A stretch of DNA of 64,000 nucleotides, from assembly GCA_031260295.1 (NCBI GenBank), contig JAIRKE010000054.1:80654-144653 (forward strand), in the 5' to 3' direction. The position numbers were made by a program, and so were the translations under genes. This document shows positions 8,749 through 17,829 of this stretch, in pieces. Source of the stretch: Azonexus sp. (GTDB taxonomy: Bacteria; Pseudomonadota; Gammaproteobacteria; Burkholderiales; Rhodocyclaceae). Within the stretch, counting starts at the first letter, position 1, and every line of letters starts with the position of its first letter. The notes beneath the pieces are model-generated. The model did not search any database and was not told the DNA's origin. It saw only the letters and a list, made by a program, of their open reading frames with translations.

Positions 8749-10599
8749 ATGACCGCCCCCCTCCAACCCCGCTGGCTATCCGACGTAGCGCGCACGCTGC
8801 CCATTCGCTCGCAGTTCGTCATTTCCGGCAACATCCGCGACACTTTTCTGGCCAGCGTGTCGGGCCAGACGGCTCTGGTGCCGCTTCAGCGCGCGCTGTG
8901 GGAAACGCTGCGCGCGGCGGGCTTTGGCTGCATGTTGGTGTATGACCCGGCGGACGGCATTCGCGCCTACCCGGACGCACCTGAGCAGCGCCAACTGGCT
9001 GAGCGGCTGTTTGGCCTGAAGCTCTCTGACGGCGCGCAGATGTTGAGCCTGGAATCGCTGACCAACCTGATGCGCAAGCTAACAACCGAGCGTCAGGCGC
9101 GTTGCGCGCTGGTGCTGGACTTTGCCTCGCGCCTGACGCGCCAGCCCAGCCAGCTGTCTGATGCCGAGCAGCGCTTTTTTGTGGTCGCGGAAAAGCTTTC
9201 GCTCCATGCCGCGCCCATCGTGCCGGTGGCGCCGGTCGAAGGCGGCGGCGCGCCGCTGTTCAACCCGGTGATCTGGCTGCTCAATCGCGCGCAGGATTTG
9301 CCCTCGTGGCTCACGCTCGACAGCGAGCGCGTGGCCAGCTTGGTGATCCCCAGGCCCGATTACGAAATGCGCATGGCAGCGGCGCGCCAACTCGCGCCGT
9401 TGTTTGCCGGCTTCGAGCAGGCCGCGCCGCCGGCGCGCGAGCGCTTTCTGAAATCGTTTGCCGACGGCACTGAGGGCATGACGCTCAGTGCCTTGGCCGA
9501 TATCACGCAACTGGCCGGCTGCCAACAGCTGGGCGTGGCCGATATCGAGGACGCCGTGCGCTGCTTCAAAGTGGGTGCGCTCGACAATCCCTGGAAAAAG
9601 GACTATCTGCGCGAGAAAGTGCGCGATGCGCAAGCGACGATCGAAGAGCGCGTCAAGGGTCAGCACGCCGCCGTGGTCAAGACGCTGGACATTCTCAAGC
9701 GTTCCATCATCGGCCTGACGGGCGCGCAGGCGCGCTCCGGCGGCAACCGCCCGCGCGGCGTGCTGTTTTTTGCCGGGCCGAGCGGCGTGGGCAAGACGGA
9801 ACTCGCCAAGACGCTGACGCAACTGATCTTCGGCAACGAAAGCGCTTACCTGCGCTTCGACATGAGCGAATTCGCCGAAGAGCACACCGGCGCGCGCCTC
9901 TTGGGCGCGCCGCCGGGCTATGTCGGCTTCGACGCTGGCGGCGAGCTGACCAACGCGGTACGCGAAAAACCCTTTTCGGTGGTGCTGTTCGACGAGATCG
10001 AAAAAGCGCACCCGCGCATCCTCGACAAGTTCCTGCAAATCCTGGAAGACGGGCGGCTGACCGACGGGCGCGGCGACACCGCCTATTTTTCCGAAAGCAT
10101 CATCGTTTTTACCTCCAACCTCGGCATTTTCGTCGAAGACGCCCACGGCCAGCGGGTGCAAAACGTCAAGCCCGGCGACAGCTATGAAACCGTGGAAGCA
10201 CGCGTGCGCGGCGCGATTGGCGACTACTTCAAGTTCCGCCTGTCGCGCCCCGAAATCCTCAACCGCATCGGCGACAACATCGTCGTCTTCAACTTCATCA
10301 CGCCCGAAGTCGGCGAGCAGATTTTCGACGGCATGTTGCGCAACATCGCGCAGCGCCTGCGCGACGAATTGAAGCTGCGCCTGACCATGACCGCCGACAT
10401 CCGCAACAAGCTGCTGGCGCGCTGCACGCAGGATCTGTCCAACGGCGGGCGAGGCATCGGCAACGTGCTCGAATCGGCCTTCATCAACCCCTTGTCGCGC
10501 GCGCTGTTCGAGCATTCACTGGAAGGCAAGCAAACCGTAGCCGTTACCGGCATCGCCGAGATGGACAAGGTGGTGACGCTGACGTTGCGGGTGGATTGA
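8749..10599 (+). CDS. Clp/Hsp100-like AAA+ ATPase with degenerate first module
   Basis: A 616-residue ATPase; the start is the ATG at 8749 (MTAPLQPRWL). The C-terminal half is a ClpA/ClpB D2-type AAA_2 module. It has Walker A GPSGVGKT (about 342-349), Walker B VVLFDEIEKAHP (about 411-420), sensor region SNLGIF, and the RPEILNRIGDNIVVF stretch (near 500) that leads into the small ClpB-C domain. The N-terminal 290 residues (opening FVISGNIRDTF) look like an AAA-type fold without Walker motifs, so probably an ATP-inactive or substrate-binding module. No ClpP-loop (IGF/L) or Clp N-domain was noticed, so it is likely a remodeller rather than a protease partner. The neighbours suggest a multi-protein stress or conflict system. 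Confidence 0.85.
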   Translation: MTAPLQPRWLSDVARTLPIRSQFVISGNIRDTFLASVSGQTALVPLQRALWETLRAAGFGCMLVYDPADGIRAYPDAPEQRQLAERLFGLKLSDGAQMLSLESLTNLMRKLTTERQARCALVLDFASRLTRQPSQLSDAEQRFFVVAEKLSLHAAPIVPVAPVEGGGAPLFNPVIWLLNRAQDLPSWLTLDSERVASLVIPRPDYEMRMAAARQLAPLFAGFEQAAPPARERFLKSFADGTEGMTLSALADITQLAGCQQLGVADIEDAVRCFKVGALDNPWKKDYLREKVRDAQATIEERVKGQHAAVVKTLDILKRSIIGLTGAQARSGGNRPRGVLFFAGPSGVGKTELAKTLTQLIFGNESAYLRFDMSEFAEEHTGARLLGAPPGYVGFDAGGELTNAVREKPFSVVLFDEIEKAHPRILDKFLQILEDGRLTDGRGDTAYFSESIIVFTSNLGIFVEDAHGQRVQNVKPGDSYETVEARVRGAIGDYFKFRLSRPEILNRIGDNIVVFNFITPEVGEQIFDGMLRNIAQRLRDELKLRLTMTADIRNKLLARCTQDLSNGGRGIGNVLESAFINPLSRALFEHSLEGKQTVAVTGIAEMDKVVTLTLRVD

Positions 10600-10601
10600 T
10601 G

Positions 10602-10641
10602 GCGGGCGCTGCTGGCCGTAAACCGTGAGCAGCGTGCCCGC
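10602..10641. terminator. Hairpin between convergent AAA+ and speE genes
   Basis: GCGGGC plus GCTGCT pairs with AGCAGC plus GCCCGC across a 14-base loop, with a two-base bulge. It sits in the 44-base gap between convergent genes. There is no T-run, so termination is plausible but not shown. Confidence 0.4.
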
Positions 10642-10643
10642 GC

Positions 10644-11516
10644 CTACGGGAGCAGCGCGCGAACGAAGTTGGGCAGGGCCAGCGCCGCGCAGTGCATCGC
10701 GCCGTTGTAATACTGAAGGTCGTGGATGCCGCGCTCTTGCAGTCGCGCATCGACGGATTCAGCGCTCAGGCGGCGCGGGTCGGCCTGCTGCGAGCACAGC
10801 GCCATCAGCCACAGCCCGCCATACAGCGGCACCGAGGTCAGGTAGGGGATGACGTTGCCGAAAGCCTGGCGCAGGCCGAGCAGCGTCTCGCGGATGCGTT
10901 GCGGACTGGCCAGCGGACTGGCGATGTGCAGCGTCATGATGCCGCCTTCGCCCAAGCGGGCGGCACAGGCGCGATAGAACTCCGGGGTGTACAGCAGGGT
11001 GGATGGGCCGCCCGGATCGGTGAGATCGAGCACAATCAGGTCGAACGGCTCGGCGCTGGCCTGGACGTAGGCAAAGCCGTCTTCGATTTTCAGCGTCAGG
11101 CGCGGATCGTCGAGGCTGCCGCGATGCACACCCTGCAAGTGGCGGCGGGCGACATCGACAACCGCCGGGTCGATCTCCACCAGCGTGACGCGCTCGATGC
11201 CGGGGTGCTTGAGCAGTTCCTCGGCCGAACCGCCGTCACCGCCGCCGATGATGAGGACGCGGCGCGGCGCATCGTGCGTGATGGCGGCCATGTGGACGAG
11301 ATTTTCGTGGTAGAAAAACTCGTCTTTTTCCGACGTCATGAAATGGCCGTCCAGCCGCAGCAGCGTGCCAAAGGATTCCGAGTCATGCACCTCGATCGCT
11401 TGCAGCCCCGAATGAAAGGCTTCGCGCCGCTTGGCCGAACGGATGGAAAAACCCCAGTCGGGCGCAAGCCATTCCGTCAGGGCATCCGCCGGGGCGGGAA
11501 GCCGCGGTTCAGCCAT
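10644..11516 (-). CDS. speE: Polyamine aminopropyltransferase (spermidine synthase)
   Basis: Transfers the aminopropyl group of decarboxylated S-adenosylmethionine to putrescine. The protein is 290 residues, normal for the family. It shows the gate region HENLVHMA, the nucleotide-binding LIIGGGDGGSAEELLKH (88-104), the acidic VEIDPAVVDVARRHL, and the catalytic LDLTDPGGPS with Asp164/Asp167. It starts eight bases inside the end of speD, so the two are coupled. They are oriented against, and inserted between, the flanking accessory genes, which may be accidental. Confidence 0.95.
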   Translation of the reverse strand: MAEPRLPAPADALTEWLAPDWGFSIRSAKRREAFHSGLQAIEVHDSESFGTLLRLDGHFMTSEKDEFFYHENLVHMAAITHDAPRRVLIIGGGDGGSAEELLKHPGIERVTLVEIDPAVVDVARRHLQGVHRGSLDDPRLTLKIEDGFAYVQASAEPFDLIVLDLTDPGGPSTLLYTPEFYRACAARLGEGGIMTLHIASPLASPQRIRETLLGLRQAFGNVIPYLTSVPLYGGLWLMALCSQQADPRRLSAESVDARLQERGIHDLQYYNGAMHCAALALPNFVRALLP

Positions 11517-11874
11517 CCTTGCCGCCTCGCTGGATTTTCTGGAAATGCGCGCGGGCTGGCTCGAAAACGGCTTCGATCAGGTCGTAGAGCTTTTGCGCCT
11601 TGGCGCCGTTATCAGTCGTGTAATTGCAGACATACACGTCGATGGTGACGAAGCCGGATTCCGGCCAAGTATGAATCGTCAGGTGCGATTCGGCCAGGAT
11701 CACCGCGCCGGTGACGCCATGCGGTTCGAACTGGAAAAACCGCTCTCCGACGGAGTTCAGCCCGCTGGCGGCGACAGCCTCCAGGCAAACTTGGCGCAAT
11801 GCCTCGGCGCGGTTGAACTCCGGCGTGTGGGTATGACAGCCATACCACTCTCCCAACAGATGGATACCGTCCAT
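11509..11874 (-). CDS. speD: S-adenosylmethionine decarboxylase proenzyme
   Basis: Supplies decarboxylated AdoMet for SpeE. The 121-residue protein is the short prokaryotic type. The autocleavage site is ES at 62-63 (LAESHLTIHTWPE), with Ser63 becoming the pyruvoyl group; His68 and Cys83 are the processing and catalytic residues. The start at 11874 (MDGIHLLGEW) is preceded by a strong GGGGAG ribosome-binding site; the longer frame adds 28 unconserved residues. Confidence 0.95.
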   Translation of the reverse strand: MDGIHLLGEWYGCHTHTPEFNRAEALRQVCLEAVAASGLNSVGERFFQFEPHGVTGAVILAESHLTIHTWPESGFVTIDVYVCNYTTDNGAKAQKLYDLIEAVFEPARAHFQKIQRGGKDG

Positions 11875-12087
11875 GCTTTTCTCCCCCTGTGAAGGAAACC
11901 CCCTGCCTTCGCGCACCAGAACATCCACGGCGCGAATGGGCGGCAAGAGCACCCACAAACCTCCGGCAAGCCGAAGAAACCACGCATTGTCCTATAAAAT
12001 GCAGCCGGCGCGCAGCACGAAGCGCCCACTTCGCATCGCCAGAAACGATTTTCGAGTAGCTAGAGGCTTCAGGCACCACCGTAACCC

Positions 12088-12732
12088 GTGAATATCTCCA
12101 TCAACAAGGCGCATTTTCCCGTCACGGTGCTGGGGCCGGGGCGGCGCATTGGCATTTGGTTGCAAGGCTGTTCCATCGGCTGCAAGGGCTGCGTGTCGCG
12201 CGATACCTGGGCGCAAGAGGCCGGTAGGGTGATGCGCGTGGCGGATTTACTGGACTGGTGCGAAGAGGTTAGCGGCAACGTGCTGGATGGCGTGACCATC
12301 AGCGGCGGCGAGCCTTTCGAGCAGCCGGCGGCGCTGGATCGGCTGCTGCGCGGACTGGCGCGCTGGCGCAAGCGGCAAGGGCTGGATTTCGACATTCTCT
12401 GCTACAGCGGCTACCCGCTGGCGACGCTGCGCTCGCGCCATACGGCGCTGCTGGGCCGGCTCGATGCCGTGATCGCCGAGCCGTATGTCGATGCGCTGCC
12501 GAGCGAGCATCCCTGGTGCGGTTCGTCCAACCAGCAGCCGGTGGCGCTGTCAAAGCGCGGCGAGCAGCGTTATGCGAGTTCGCCCAACCCCGCCGGCAAG
12601 CGCATTCAGGCGCTGGCCGATGGGCAGCGCATCTGGTACGTGGGCATTCCCGCGCGCGGTGACATGGCCCGGCTGGAGGCGTTGTGCCACGAGCGCGGGG
12701 TGGATTTCGCGCAAGTTTCCTGGAGATCCTGA
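12088..12732 (+). CDS. Small radical-SAM-type protein, NrdG-like 4Fe-4S domain
   Basis: A 214-residue protein from a GTG start. It carries Cys28-x3-Cys32-x2-Cys35 (LQGCSIGCKGC), the cluster motif that binds a 4Fe-4S centre and AdoMet, and the SAM-binding GGEPFEQP at 73-80. This matches the anaerobic ribonucleotide reductase activase group in size and motif. No nrdD is present, and the stop overlaps the kinase start by one base (TGATG), so its partner here is more likely the kinase or AAA+ protein. The target, probably a glycyl radical or a protein modification, is unknown. Confidence 0.8.
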   Translation: MNISINKAHFPVTVLGPGRRIGIWLQGCSIGCKGCVSRDTWAQEAGRVMRVADLLDWCEEVSGNVLDGVTISGGEPFEQPAALDRLLRGLARWRKRQGLDFDILCYSGYPLATLRSRHTALLGRLDAVIAEPYVDALPSEHPWCGSSNQQPVALSKRGEQRYASSPNPAGKRIQALADGQRIWYVGIPARGDMARLEALCHERGVDFAQVSWRS

Positions 12733-15164
12733 TGAGTGCCGACCTGGTGCGCGTATGCCCCGCCTGCGGCGCTCATCAGCCGCCCGACCGGATGCGCTGC
12801 GATTGCGGCACGCTGCTGTTCGGCGTAGACCTGACACGGCCTCCGGCGGCGGATACCGCCACCAGCGCGCCCGAAGTACCACCAGCCACCCCGTCAGCCG
12901 CCGCGCAGGTGCGCTGCCCGCATGCAGATTGCGACCAGCCAAACCTGGCGGGCAGCCGCATTTGCCTGTACTGCAATCGCCCTTTGAATGTAGACGCGGC
13001 GGCGCCCGCCGCCGAATCCCGAACCGCGCCCGCCCTGCTGCAACTGCCTGCTGCCCTGCGGGCGCGCTACCGCGTGCTGGAAGCGTTCAAGGCCAGCGGC
13101 GCGGAGGCAGACATCCTGCTGGTGGAGCGCAGCCCGTCCGAAAGCCAAACCTCGGCCCCCCTGGTCGCCAAGATTTACCGCCAGGGCATCCTGCCCAGTA
13201 GCGAGGTGCAGGCGCGCATTGCCAGGGTCGATGCGCGCCATCGCGTCACCATGTTCGAGACCGGGCTATCCGATGGTCACGCTTACGAGGTGATGGAGTA
13301 TTGCGCGCATGGCTCCCTGCGCCAGCACCTGAACGGGCAGGCGCAGCCCTCGGCCTTCATCGCCGAAGTGATCGGCGAAATGGCCGGCGCCTTGCAGGCC
13401 GTGCACGCGGCGGCGCTGGTACACCGCGACGTGAAGCCCGAAAACGTACTGCTGCGCAGCGAGCAGCCGCTGGATCTGGTGCTGACCGATTTCAGCACCG
13501 CCTCCGCCATCGACGCCACCCAGCGTTTTACCGGCATGGCGCGCACCCTGCTCTATGCCGCGCCCGAGGCGCTGTCGGGCGTGCTCGACGCCAAGGCCGA
13601 CTACTGGGCGCTGGGCATAATGCTGCTGGAGATGGCGACCGGCGCGCATCCGTTTCGCGGCCTGTCGGATGCCGTCATCCTGCATCACCTGAGCACGCGC
13701 GCCATGGATGTCAGCGGCGTCGCCGACGTCCGTCTGCGCCTGCTGCTGAGCGGCCTGCTGCTGCGCGATCCCAAGCGGCGCTGGGGAGCGCCTGAAGTCA
13801 GCCGCTGGCTGGCCGGCGATACGAATTTGCCGAGCGCCACGGAGCGGCATGGCGAACCCGGCTTCGCCCAACCCTACGCCGTGCTGGGCGAACGCTGCAC
13901 CACGCCGGAGCAGTTGGCCGTCGCCTTCGCCCGGCATTGGCAGGCCGGGGTGGCCGATCTGGATAGCAGCCAACTGCTGCGCTGGTTCACCAATGTGCAC
14001 AAAGACCAGAACGCCGTGCGCCTGCTGCTAGGGCTGCGCCACGACAGTGGCCTCAACGTCGATCAACAATTGCTGCGCTTCATCCTGCATTACGCGCCCG
14101 GCATTCCACCCATGTGGCAAGGCCGGGGGATCGAGTTGCCGGCCTTGCTGGCGCAAGCGAGCCTGGCCCTGCGGGGCGACGAAACCGCCGGCGAGTGGCT
14201 GACCCAGCTTTATCGCCAGCGCGTGCTCGACGCTTACGCCGCCGCCGGCAATGCGCAGTTGGCTGAACTGGCCGAGCGCTGGAATGCCGGCGTCGACAGC
14301 TTCAATACCGCCTGGCAGGCGTGCGTGGCGCTGCTGCGCAGCCACAACGAAGCAGCAGCGCCCGATCCAGGGCGGGTGGTGAGCTACGACGACGTGGTAT
14401 ACGGCCGGCACGGCAGCGCCGATCCCGCGCCGCCGCCGCCCGCCGTGCTGCACCCGCGCCTGCTGGCGGCGGCCTATGACCCCGCATGGGTCGAGCGTCT
14501 ACGCGGCAAACTGGCGCGCGAGTGGGCCGCGCTGGCCATGCAGCACCCACGACTTGCCGATCCGGGCGACCCCGGCGCCATGACGCCCGCGCAATTGCTG
14601 GCCTGCCAGGCCCTGCTGCCCGAATTGCGCAAGACGGTCGAGCGGCAAACGCGCGAGGAGGCGCAGCGCCGGCAGCGGCAGGAAAAGACAAGTGCTGAAC
14701 TGCGCACCGCGTTTCGGGCCAATCTGGCAAAGATCGGCATGCACGCGCGCCGGGTGGCTTTCCTGTTTCCCGACACCGTTTCCTTGCGCCGGGCGCTACG
14801 CGAGCACGCGGACTTGATGGCACGCATCCGCGCCCACGACGACATCGACGAAGAATGGCTCGCCCTGCGCCGGCAAGCGCTACGCAGCGAACCCGTGGCG
14901 CAGCGCCTGCGCGATCTATGCGACCGCCTGAGCGAGCGCGCCACCGCCAACGCCGGCTGGTTCGGCCGGGAAACCTCCACTTACGGCTTCGTAGCACTGT
15001 TCGTGTTCTGGATGCTGCGCTTCGTCGGCGGCATACTGTTCCTGCTGGCCACGATTGTCGGCGCTGCCCTCTGGCGCCGCCTGCCCGTGCTGCAAATGGT
15101 GCGGGACATCCGCCGCCTGGGCCGGAGCATCCAGCCCGACTCGCGGCAGACAAGGCAGGACTGA
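12732..15164 (+). CDS. Zinc-ribbon serine/threonine protein kinase with C-terminal membrane segment
   Basis: An 810-residue protein whose ATG overlaps the previous stop and follows a GGAG site. Two zinc ribbons open it: C9, C12, C23, C25 and C62, C67, C78, C81. The kinase domain spans about 112-380. It has Lys147 (VAKIY), HRD at 231-233 (HRDVKPENVLL), DFS instead of DFG at 253-255, and APE at 277-279. These key residues suggest activity. About 370 unassigned helical residues follow. Residues 752-783 are a strongly hydrophobic stretch that would form one or two membrane helices close to the C-terminus, leaving the kinase cytoplasmic. Two smaller kinases elsewhere in the window have different layouts. 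The coupling to the radical-SAM gene suggests joint function. Confidence 0.85.
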   Translation: MSADLVRVCPACGAHQPPDRMRCDCGTLLFGVDLTRPPAADTATSAPEVPPATPSAAAQVRCPHADCDQPNLAGSRICLYCNRPLNVDAAAPAAESRTAPALLQLPAALRARYRVLEAFKASGAEADILLVERSPSESQTSAPLVAKIYRQGILPSSEVQARIARVDARHRVTMFETGLSDGHAYEVMEYCAHGSLRQHLNGQAQPSAFIAEVIGEMAGALQAVHAAALVHRDVKPENVLLRSEQPLDLVLTDFSTASAIDATQRFTGMARTLLYAAPEALSGVLDAKADYWALGIMLLEMATGAHPFRGLSDAVILHHLSTRAMDVSGVADVRLRLLLSGLLLRDPKRRWGAPEVSRWLAGDTNLPSATERHGEPGFAQPYAVLGERCTTPEQLAVAFARHWQAGVADLDSSQLLRWFTNVHKDQNAVRLLLGLRHDSGLNVDQQLLRFILHYAPGIPPMWQGRGIELPALLAQASLALRGDETAGEWLTQLYRQRVLDAYAAAGNAQLAELAERWNAGVDSFNTAWQACVALLRSHNEAAAPDPGRVVSYDDVVYGRHGSADPAPPPPAVLHPRLLAAAYDPAWVERLRGKLAREWAALAMQHPRLADPGDPGAMTPAQLLACQALLPELRKTVERQTREEAQRRQRQEKTSAELRTAFRANLAKIGMHARRVAFLFPDTVSLRRALREHADLMARIRAHDDIDEEWLALRRQALRSEPVAQRLRDLCDRLSERATANAGWFGRETSTYGFVALFVFWMLRFVGGILFLLATIVGAALWRRLPVLQMVRDIRRLGRSIQPDSRQTRQD

Positions 15165-15191
15165 GCAAGCCCGCCAAGCGGCCCGAATCGT

Positions 15192-16112
15192 TCAACGGCC
15201 GTTGTCAGCCTGATTCGCAAGCGCAATGGACCCTTGCCGCGGCAGCGCCGCGAAATCCCAGTGTTGCCGCGCCCAGGTCCAGACCTCGGCCGGCCGCGAT
15301 GACGCCAGTTCGGCCGGCGCGGGCTGGCCAAGAAAGCGCAGGGCGCGGAGCAGTTCCGCCGCCGCCCGGTTGCTGTCGAGGGCCGGCGCCCGCGTTTGTT
15401 TCGACAATTTTTCGCCGGCGGCATTGGCCGCCACCGGCAGGTGGGCGTAGCGCAGTTGCGGATAGCCGAGGCAGCGTTGCAGCCAGATCTGGCGCGGCGT
15501 CGAAGCGAGCAGGTCGGCGCCGCGCACGATGTCGGTGACGCCCTGCCAGGTGTCGTCGACGACCACCGCCAACTGGTAAGCGAACAGGCCGTCGGCGCGG
15601 CGCAGCACGAAATCGCCGACATCACTTTCCAGGCATTGCGCCTGCCGCCCTTGCAGGCGGTCGACGAAAGCCGTTTCCTCATCCGTGACGCGCAGCCGCC
15701 AGGCACGCGCTGCCCGCCCCGATGGCAGGCCAGCGCGGCAAATGCCGGGATAAGCCGGGCCGCCGTCGACCGCCGGTCGCATCGCCGAATCGGTGATTTC
15801 CTTGCGCGAACAGACGCAGGGGTAGGCTAAACCCGCCTGACGCAAATGCTCCAGCGCGGCGGCGTAGGCATCGAGACGCTGGCTCTGCCAGAGCACCGGC
15901 CCATCCCACTCGAAACCGAAAGCCTCCAGCGTGCGCAGGATGTCATCTGCCGCCCCCGGCACATTGCGCGGCGTGTCGACGTCTTCCATGCGCAACAGCC
16001 ACTCGCCGCCCTGGCAACGGGCGTCGAGGTAGCTGCCGACGGCGGCGACGAGCGAGCCGAAATGCAGCGGCCCGGTCGGCGACGGCGCGAAGCGGCCGCG
16101 ATAGCCGGTCAC
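15192..16112 (-). CDS. gluQ: Glutamyl-Q tRNA(Asp) synthetase
   Basis: Attaches glutamate to queuosine at position 34 of tRNA-Asp. The 306-residue protein is a GluRS catalytic core without the anticodon-binding domain, as expected for GluQ. It has the HIGH-class start RFAPSPTGPLHFGS, zinc-site cysteines (CVCSRKEI and GICRAG), and a KLSKQ signature in place of KMSKS. The stop is 28 bases from the convergent kinase stop. The downstream neighbour in transcription direction is none. An alcohol dehydrogenase lies four bases upstream. Confidence 0.93.
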   Translation of the reverse strand: MTGYRGRFAPSPTGPLHFGSLVAAVGSYLDARCQGGEWLLRMEDVDTPRNVPGAADDILRTLEAFGFEWDGPVLWQSQRLDAYAAALEHLRQAGLAYPCVCSRKEITDSAMRPAVDGGPAYPGICRAGLPSGRAARAWRLRVTDEETAFVDRLQGRQAQCLESDVGDFVLRRADGLFAYQLAVVVDDTWQGVTDIVRGADLLASTPRQIWLQRCLGYPQLRYAHLPVAANAAGEKLSKQTRAPALDSNRAAAELLRALRFLGQPAPAELASSRPAEVWTWARQHWDFAALPRQGSIALANQADNGR

Positions 16113-16116
16113 GCCC

Positions 16117-17157
16117 TTACAGCGTCGCCATGTCGATCACGAAGCGATACTTGACGTCGCTCTTGAGCATCCGCTCATAGGCGGTGTTGATGTAGTCCAT
16201 GCGGATCGTCTCGATGTCCGAAACGATCCCATGCCTGGCGCAGAAATCGAGCATTTCCTGCGTTTCGCGGATGCCGCCGATCAGCGAGCCGGCCAGGCTG
16301 CGCCGTTTCATGATCAGGCTGAACACGTTTGGCGACGGGTGCGGATTTTCCGGCGCGCCGACCAGGGTCATCGTCCCGTCCCGCCGCAGCAGTTGCAGGT
16401 AGTCCTCAAGCCGGTGAGGCGCGGCGACGGTGTTGAGAATGTAATCGAGGCTGCCGGCGCGCGCCGCCATTTGCGCCGGATCGCTGGATAGGCACACTTC
16501 GTCCGCGCCCAGCCGCCGACCGTCGGCAGCCTTGCTAGGCGAAGTGGTGAACAGCACGACATGAGCGCCCATGGCATGAGCGATCTTGACTCCCATGTGA
16601 CCGAGGCCACCGAGGCCAACGATGCCAACCTTCATGCCCGGCCCGACCCGCCAGTGGCGCAGCGGCGAATAGGTGGTGATACCGGCGCACAGCAGCGGCG
16701 CCACCGCCGCCAGTTCCTTCTCGTCATGCTTGATGTGCAGTACGAAGGATTCTTTGACCACGATGTTGTGCGAATAACCGCCATAGGTATTGCCACCGCC
16801 GGCGTCCGGGCCGTTGTAGGTGCCGGTAAAGCCGTTCTCGCAATATTGCTCCTCGCCCTCGGCGCAGGAGGCGCAATGGCCACAGCTATCGACCATGCAG
16901 CCGACGCCGGCGAGATCGCCGACCTTGAAACGACTGACTCGCTCGCCGACGGCGACGACGCGGCCAACAATCTCGTGGCCCGGAACCGAGGGATAAATCG
17001 TGTTGTGCCACTCGTTGCGCGCGGTGTGCAGATCGGAATGGCAAACGCCGCAATAGAGGATGGCGATCTGCACATCCTCCGGACCGGGCGCTCGGCGCGT
17101 GATCTCGAAAGGGGCAAGGGGACTGCTCGCCATTTGCGCGGCATAGGCTTTAACCAT
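16117..17157 (-). CDS. Zinc-dependent alcohol dehydrogenase, YahK/cinnamyl type
   Basis: Medium-chain zinc dehydrogenase of 346 residues, predicted to reduce aldehydes or oxidise alcohols with NAD(P). The catalytic zinc ligands are Cys39 (CGVCHSDLH), His61 (PGHE) and Cys157 (LLCAGITTY). Structural zinc cysteines are 92, 95, 98 and 106 (SCGHCASC...YC). The coenzyme motif is GIVGLGGLGHMGVKIA. The layout matches the NADPH-preferring aldehyde reductase YahK subgroup more than classical ADH. The stop is four bases from the gluQ start. The 141-base upstream gap to the adenylosuccinate-synthetase remnant holds its promoter region, and nothing else was recognised there. Confidence 0.9.
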   Translation of the reverse strand: MVKAYAAQMASSPLAPFEITRRAPGPEDVQIAILYCGVCHSDLHTARNEWHNTIYPSVPGHEIVGRVVAVGERVSRFKVGDLAGVGCMVDSCGHCASCAEGEEQYCENGFTGTYNGPDAGGGNTYGGYSHNIVVKESFVLHIKHDEKELAAVAPLLCAGITTYSPLRHWRVGPGMKVGIVGLGGLGHMGVKIAHAMGAHVVLFTTSPSKAADGRRLGADEVCLSSDPAQMAARAGSLDYILNTVAAPHRLEDYLQLLRRDGTMTLVGAPENPHPSPNVFSLIMKRRSLAGSLIGGIRETQEMLDFCARHGIVSDIETIRMDYINTAYERMLKSDVKYRFVIDMATL

Positions 17158-17298
17158 GACGTTGACCTCCGGGGAAAGGGTTACTGAGGGTTGCTGAAAA
17201 TCAGGCTGCCAGCATGAGCGAATCGCAGCATTTTTTCCAGAGGCGCGCGCCGCACGGCAAGCGACTCGCTATAACGAGCACATCTACGAAGGTGGTGG

Positions 17299-17829
17299 TT
17301 AGAAAACCCCGTTAACGGCTTGCAACACGTTTTGATGTGCTGGACCGAAGGCCCCGAACCATACAGGGCAATTACTGACTGATGCGAACCGTTCGATGAG
17401 GTCAGATGATGACCCAACCGTGCCTGGGGCGTAGTCTGGTTGAACATCGGTCAAGTAGTCGGTGAGGCTCCTCTGATAGGCAAGGTTGTTGTTGGCGCAA
17501 GCGGTCATGCGCTCTGACGCCCTGTCGCCATATATGTTTGTGTAGCCGTCCGCCCATTTCAGGGGAAGCCCTTTTGCGAAAACATCCAAGTGACTGATCA
17601 ACAGTCCGTCCAGCCAACCGGTTACCTCCAGCGCATACCGTAGCAACACGCCGTCTGGATGCCCCCGCCGAAACCGGCCCTGCCAGCCGGCATGGCTGTT
17701 GTGCGGTTCCGCCAGGCCATCCAGACTCGAATCCTCCGTGGGAAAAGGTCCGGCGCCGTGGCGTGTCAGGTAGCTGCGCAAGAGGCCCAGATGCTCGACT
17801 CTCCCGGCATATCTGTAGCTGCCGGCCAT
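17299..17829 (-). pseudogene. C-terminal remnant of an adenylosuccinate synthetase-like gene
   Basis: The 176-residue frame reads like the second half of a PurA-family protein: GAGPFPTED, HNSHAGWQGRFRRG, RYALEVTGWLDGL and ISHLDVF are in family order. Full-length members have about 340 to 430 residues, and the P-loop half that binds GTP is missing. Reading upstream in this frame leads straight into the vWA remnant in another frame, so the missing part was deleted together with the rest of that gene. The product is unlikely to be catalytic. Related synthetases also include the phage PurZ type; which subfamily this is cannot be told from the remnant. Confidence 0.65.
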
